DNA from: Rhizobium sp. Q54
GTDB lineage: Bacteria > Pseudomonadota > Alphaproteobacteria > Rhizobiales > Xanthobacteraceae
Direction: 5' to 3'
Length of the DNA stretch: 64,000 bases
Assembly: GCA_945907045.1 (NCBI GenBank)
Contig: CAMDSH010000004.1
Span: forward strand, 62,001 to 126,000
Below the pieces are notes generated by a model, which saw only the letters and a list, made by a program, of their open reading frames with translations, was not told where the DNA came from and made no database searches. Within the stretch, counting starts at the first letter, position 1. The number at the start of each line of letters is the position of its first letter. The position numbers and the translations under genes were made by a program. Positions 62,567 through 64,000 of this stretch are shown one piece after another.

Positions 62567-63550
62567 TTACCTTGCCACGATTGGCTGTGCCGCCAGCGCT
62601 GGCTCGCGCATCGCGACTCCGGCGAAAGTAGAACCTTCCTCAAACCACGACTTCGGCGCCGGCTGGCCCCACAGCGTTTGACGCTGTGGATCGCGCAACG
62701 ACCAGCGAAGCGGCTCAAGATCGGGATCGACGGTGAGATAGTCGGAGGTGAACAGTTCGACGCGGTGGCCGTCGGGATCCCGCGTATAGAGAAAGAACGC
62801 GTTGGAGATACCGTGACGTCCGGGCCCGCGCTCCATATTGGCGAGAAAGCCGGACGAGGCCATCACGTCGCAGATATGCAGGATGTCGAGCGCGCTCGCC
62901 GTCCACACACCGATGTGGTGCAACCGCGGGCCGCGCCCGTTCGTGAATGCAAGGTCGTGCACATTGCCCTTGCGATGCATCCATACTGCCCAGAATTTAG
63001 GATCGGGATCGTCGGTCTCGGTATATTCGGTCAGGCGGAAGCCAAGCTCATTGTAGAATTCGTAACTCGCCTGCACGTCCGGCGTGAAGCAGTTGATGTG
63101 GTCGATACGCTGGATGCGCGCGCCTTTGTATTCGGCGTAGCGACGGATCATGCTTTCGCGCTGATCCATGCGCGCGTAAAAATCGAGCGGCATGCCGAAA
63201 GGATCGGCGGTGCGCAGCGTGCGGCCTTGATGCGGCACTTGCGGAAATGAAACAGGCAAGTTCTTGCGCTTGAACCAATCGGCAGCGCGGTCGATGTCTT
63301 CTTCGCTCGCGAGCTTGAAGCCGAGCGCATCGACGCGCGGCTCACTCATCTTGCGCAGCACGAGGGAATGATGATTGCGCTCCTCGACTGCGCGCAGGTA
63401 AAGCGTATCCTTATCCTCATCGGTCACCAGATATCCGAGGCAATCGACGTAGAAGGCACGCGACTTGCCGATATCGCCCACGCCAAATTCCACATGGCTG
63501 GCGCGCACGATATTGAACGGCGGCGAGAAATTCGGTTTGACGAGCGGCAT
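62567..63550 (-). CDS. hpaD: Homoprotocatechuate 2,3-dioxygenase-type extradiol dioxygenase
   Basis: 327 residues, two VOC modules. The active site is in the second: His151 (RIDHINCFTPDV), His212 (PRLHHIG) and Glu265 (HRVELFTSDY) bind Fe(II) or Mn(II); second-shell His198 (RKGNVHDLAFT) and Tyr255 (FFLYTRDPDG) match His200 and Tyr257 of the Brevibacterium enzyme. The RGPGRHGISNAFFLYTRDPDGHRVELFTSDY block and the C-terminal WGQPAPKSWFEE tail are those of HPCD. It opens 3,4-dihydroxyphenylacetate (or a close catechol) at the 2,3 bond. 3 bases after hpaF. Confidence 0.87.
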   Translation of the reverse strand: MPLVKPNFSPPFNIVRASHVEFGVGDIGKSRAFYVDCLGYLVTDEDKDTLYLRAVEERNHHSLVLRKMSEPRVDALGFKLASEEDIDRAADWFKRKNLPVSFPQVPHQGRTLRTADPFGMPLDFYARMDQRESMIRRYAEYKGARIQRIDHINCFTPDVQASYEFYNELGFRLTEYTETDDPDPKFWAVWMHRKGNVHDLAFTNGRGPRLHHIGVWTASALDILHICDVMASSGFLANMERGPGRHGISNAFFLYTRDPDGHRVELFTSDYLTVDPDLEPLRWSLRDPQRQTLWGQPAPKSWFEEGSTFAGVAMREPALAAQPIVAR

Positions 63551-63553
63551 GCG

Positions 63554-63937
63554 TTACGCCGCGCTCGCCCGATCGCGAATGGTGTTGCGGCGGAAGGTCA
63601 TGTGGTCGATTTCGTGGATTTCCACGGTGACGCCGGTTGGGTGCGTCTTGTAGGCGGCCTCAAGGCATTTGTTCGCCGCCGCCAGCAAAGCCTTGCCGAG
63701 CTTTCGGCGTTGTTCTTCCGGGCGGCCAACGCGCATACGCACGACGATATGCACAAAGCCATTGGCCGGATTTCCATCGGCGACTTCAAACAGGTCGCGC
63801 CGTTCCGCGCGCGTGCGGATGGCGGCGACTTCCGCGATGCCGCTCTCGACCATCGTGCGGTGCAATTCGTGCACCAGTGCGCCGATGTCGAGACTGTCGT
63901 CGAGATTGGCGGAATATTCGACGATGACGTGCGGCAT
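63554..63937 (-). CDS. hpaF: 5-carboxymethyl-2-hydroxymuconate isomerase-like protein
   Basis: 127 residues, size of the CHMI family (tautomerase superfamily). The N-terminal Pro2 (MPHVIVEYSANL), catalytic after Met removal, is present. In the homoprotocatechuate pathway it shifts the double bond of 5-carboxymethyl-2-hydroxymuconate after the semialdehyde is oxidised. Next to hpaD (3 bases). GGGGAGAG is placed before the ATG. Genes hpaE, hpaG, hpaH and hpaI are not in the window and may lie beyond the right edge. Confidence 0.85.
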   Translation of the reverse strand: MPHVIVEYSANLDDSLDIGALVHELHRTMVESGIAEVAAIRTRAERRDLFEVADGNPANGFVHIVVRMRVGRPEEQRRKLGKALLAAANKCLEAAYKTHPTGVTVEIHEIDHMTFRRNTIRDRASAA

Positions 63938-63958
63938 CGTTTCTCTCCCCTTGCCGGA

Positions 63959-64000
63959 TTATTGAGCGCCGTTGACGGCGTCTGGCGTGAACCTTAACAT
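63959..64000 (-). CDS. 3' end of an upstream gene, cut by the window edge
   Basis: The minus strand reads MLRFTPDAVNGAQ then TAA at 63959, in phase with a likely open frame entering from the right. The last 13 residues are too few to identify. A 21-base gap with a good ribosome site follows before hpaF, as expected of an operon. Another hpa gene is plausible but unproven. Confidence 0.35.
   Translation of the reverse strand: MLRFTPDAVNGAQ

Noticed and set aside
61736-63250. 504-aa plus-strand ORF over the dehydrogenase and hpaD
   Set aside because: Antisense shadow without domains; hpaD has a complete metal triad in the other strand.

Overview
The window is a GC-rich, almost fully coding stretch of a bacterial chromosome. 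The style of the proteins points to an alphaproteobacterium of the Hyphomicrobiales (Bradyrhizobium/Xanthobacteraceae-like): UvrB with a long N-terminal extension, many Bug-type solute receptors, several branched-chain-type ABC importers, and small secreted alanine/proline-rich proteins. No rRNA, tRNA, CRISPR array, phage gene or insertion sequence was seen, and no gap between genes exceeds 300 bases. The organism is an inference from gene content only.

Layout. 1-16 kb is a mixed housekeeping and accessory part: uvrB (cut by the window edge), a YeeE/YedE sulfur-compound permease, two GT87-type membrane glycosyltransferases, a SnoaL-like protein, a lone Bug receptor, a pair of tandem secreted paralogues plus a Cys-rich CWC mini-protein, DUF486 and MFS membrane proteins, a TPR protein, a PQQ-type sugar dehydrogenase, a GST and a PhyH-type dioxygenase. 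16-21.6 kb carries an aspartate aminotransferase, an NMT1-like receptor, a divergent EF-G paralogue and an EAL phosphodiesterase, all on the plus strand. 21.6-25.8 kb is a tripartite tricarboxylate transporter operon with two receptors and one membrane pair. 25.8-32.3 kb has a cyclase/VOC pair, a DUF1330 gene and a complete Liv-type ABC importer whose receptor is convergent with its own membrane/ATPase operon across a strong shared terminator.

33-45 kb holds a second Liv importer next to two paralogous FAD monooxygenases of the 2,6-dihydroxypyridine 3-monooxygenase type, an ACMSD-like amidohydrolase, an LVIVD-repeat protein, an EamA exporter and a CocE/NonD hydrolase. 45-50 kb has two beta-hydroxyacid dehydrogenases, a GlcG/HbpS-like protein, a zeta-class GST (MaiA-like) and a Gfo/Idh oxidoreductase. 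A LysR regulator at 50 kb is divergent from a tight three-gene operon: an M24 protein with an altered metal site, a minimal two-domain PEP-synthase-like phosphotransferase, and a D-2-hydroxyacid dehydrogenase. From 54.5 kb to the end, a minus-strand catabolic series encodes a homoprotocatechuate-type ring-cleavage pair (hpaF, hpaD), a hydroxyacid dehydrogenase, a three-subunit molybdenum hydroxylase, a cyclase, a HisD-like dehydrogenase and an SDR.

Taken together, 21-64 kb looks like a catabolic region for small organic acids and aromatic or N-heteroaromatic compounds: high-affinity receptors and importers, ring hydroxylation (Mo hydroxylase, FAD monooxygenases), ring cleavage, hydrolases, then dehydrogenases. 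The exact substrates cannot be read from sequence alone. The most unusual unit is the LysR/M24/two-domain phosphotransferase/dehydrogenase module at 49.9-54.6 kb. Two BIME-like palindromic repeats and a hairpin shared by the leaders of the tandem tctC genes are the main non-coding structures.
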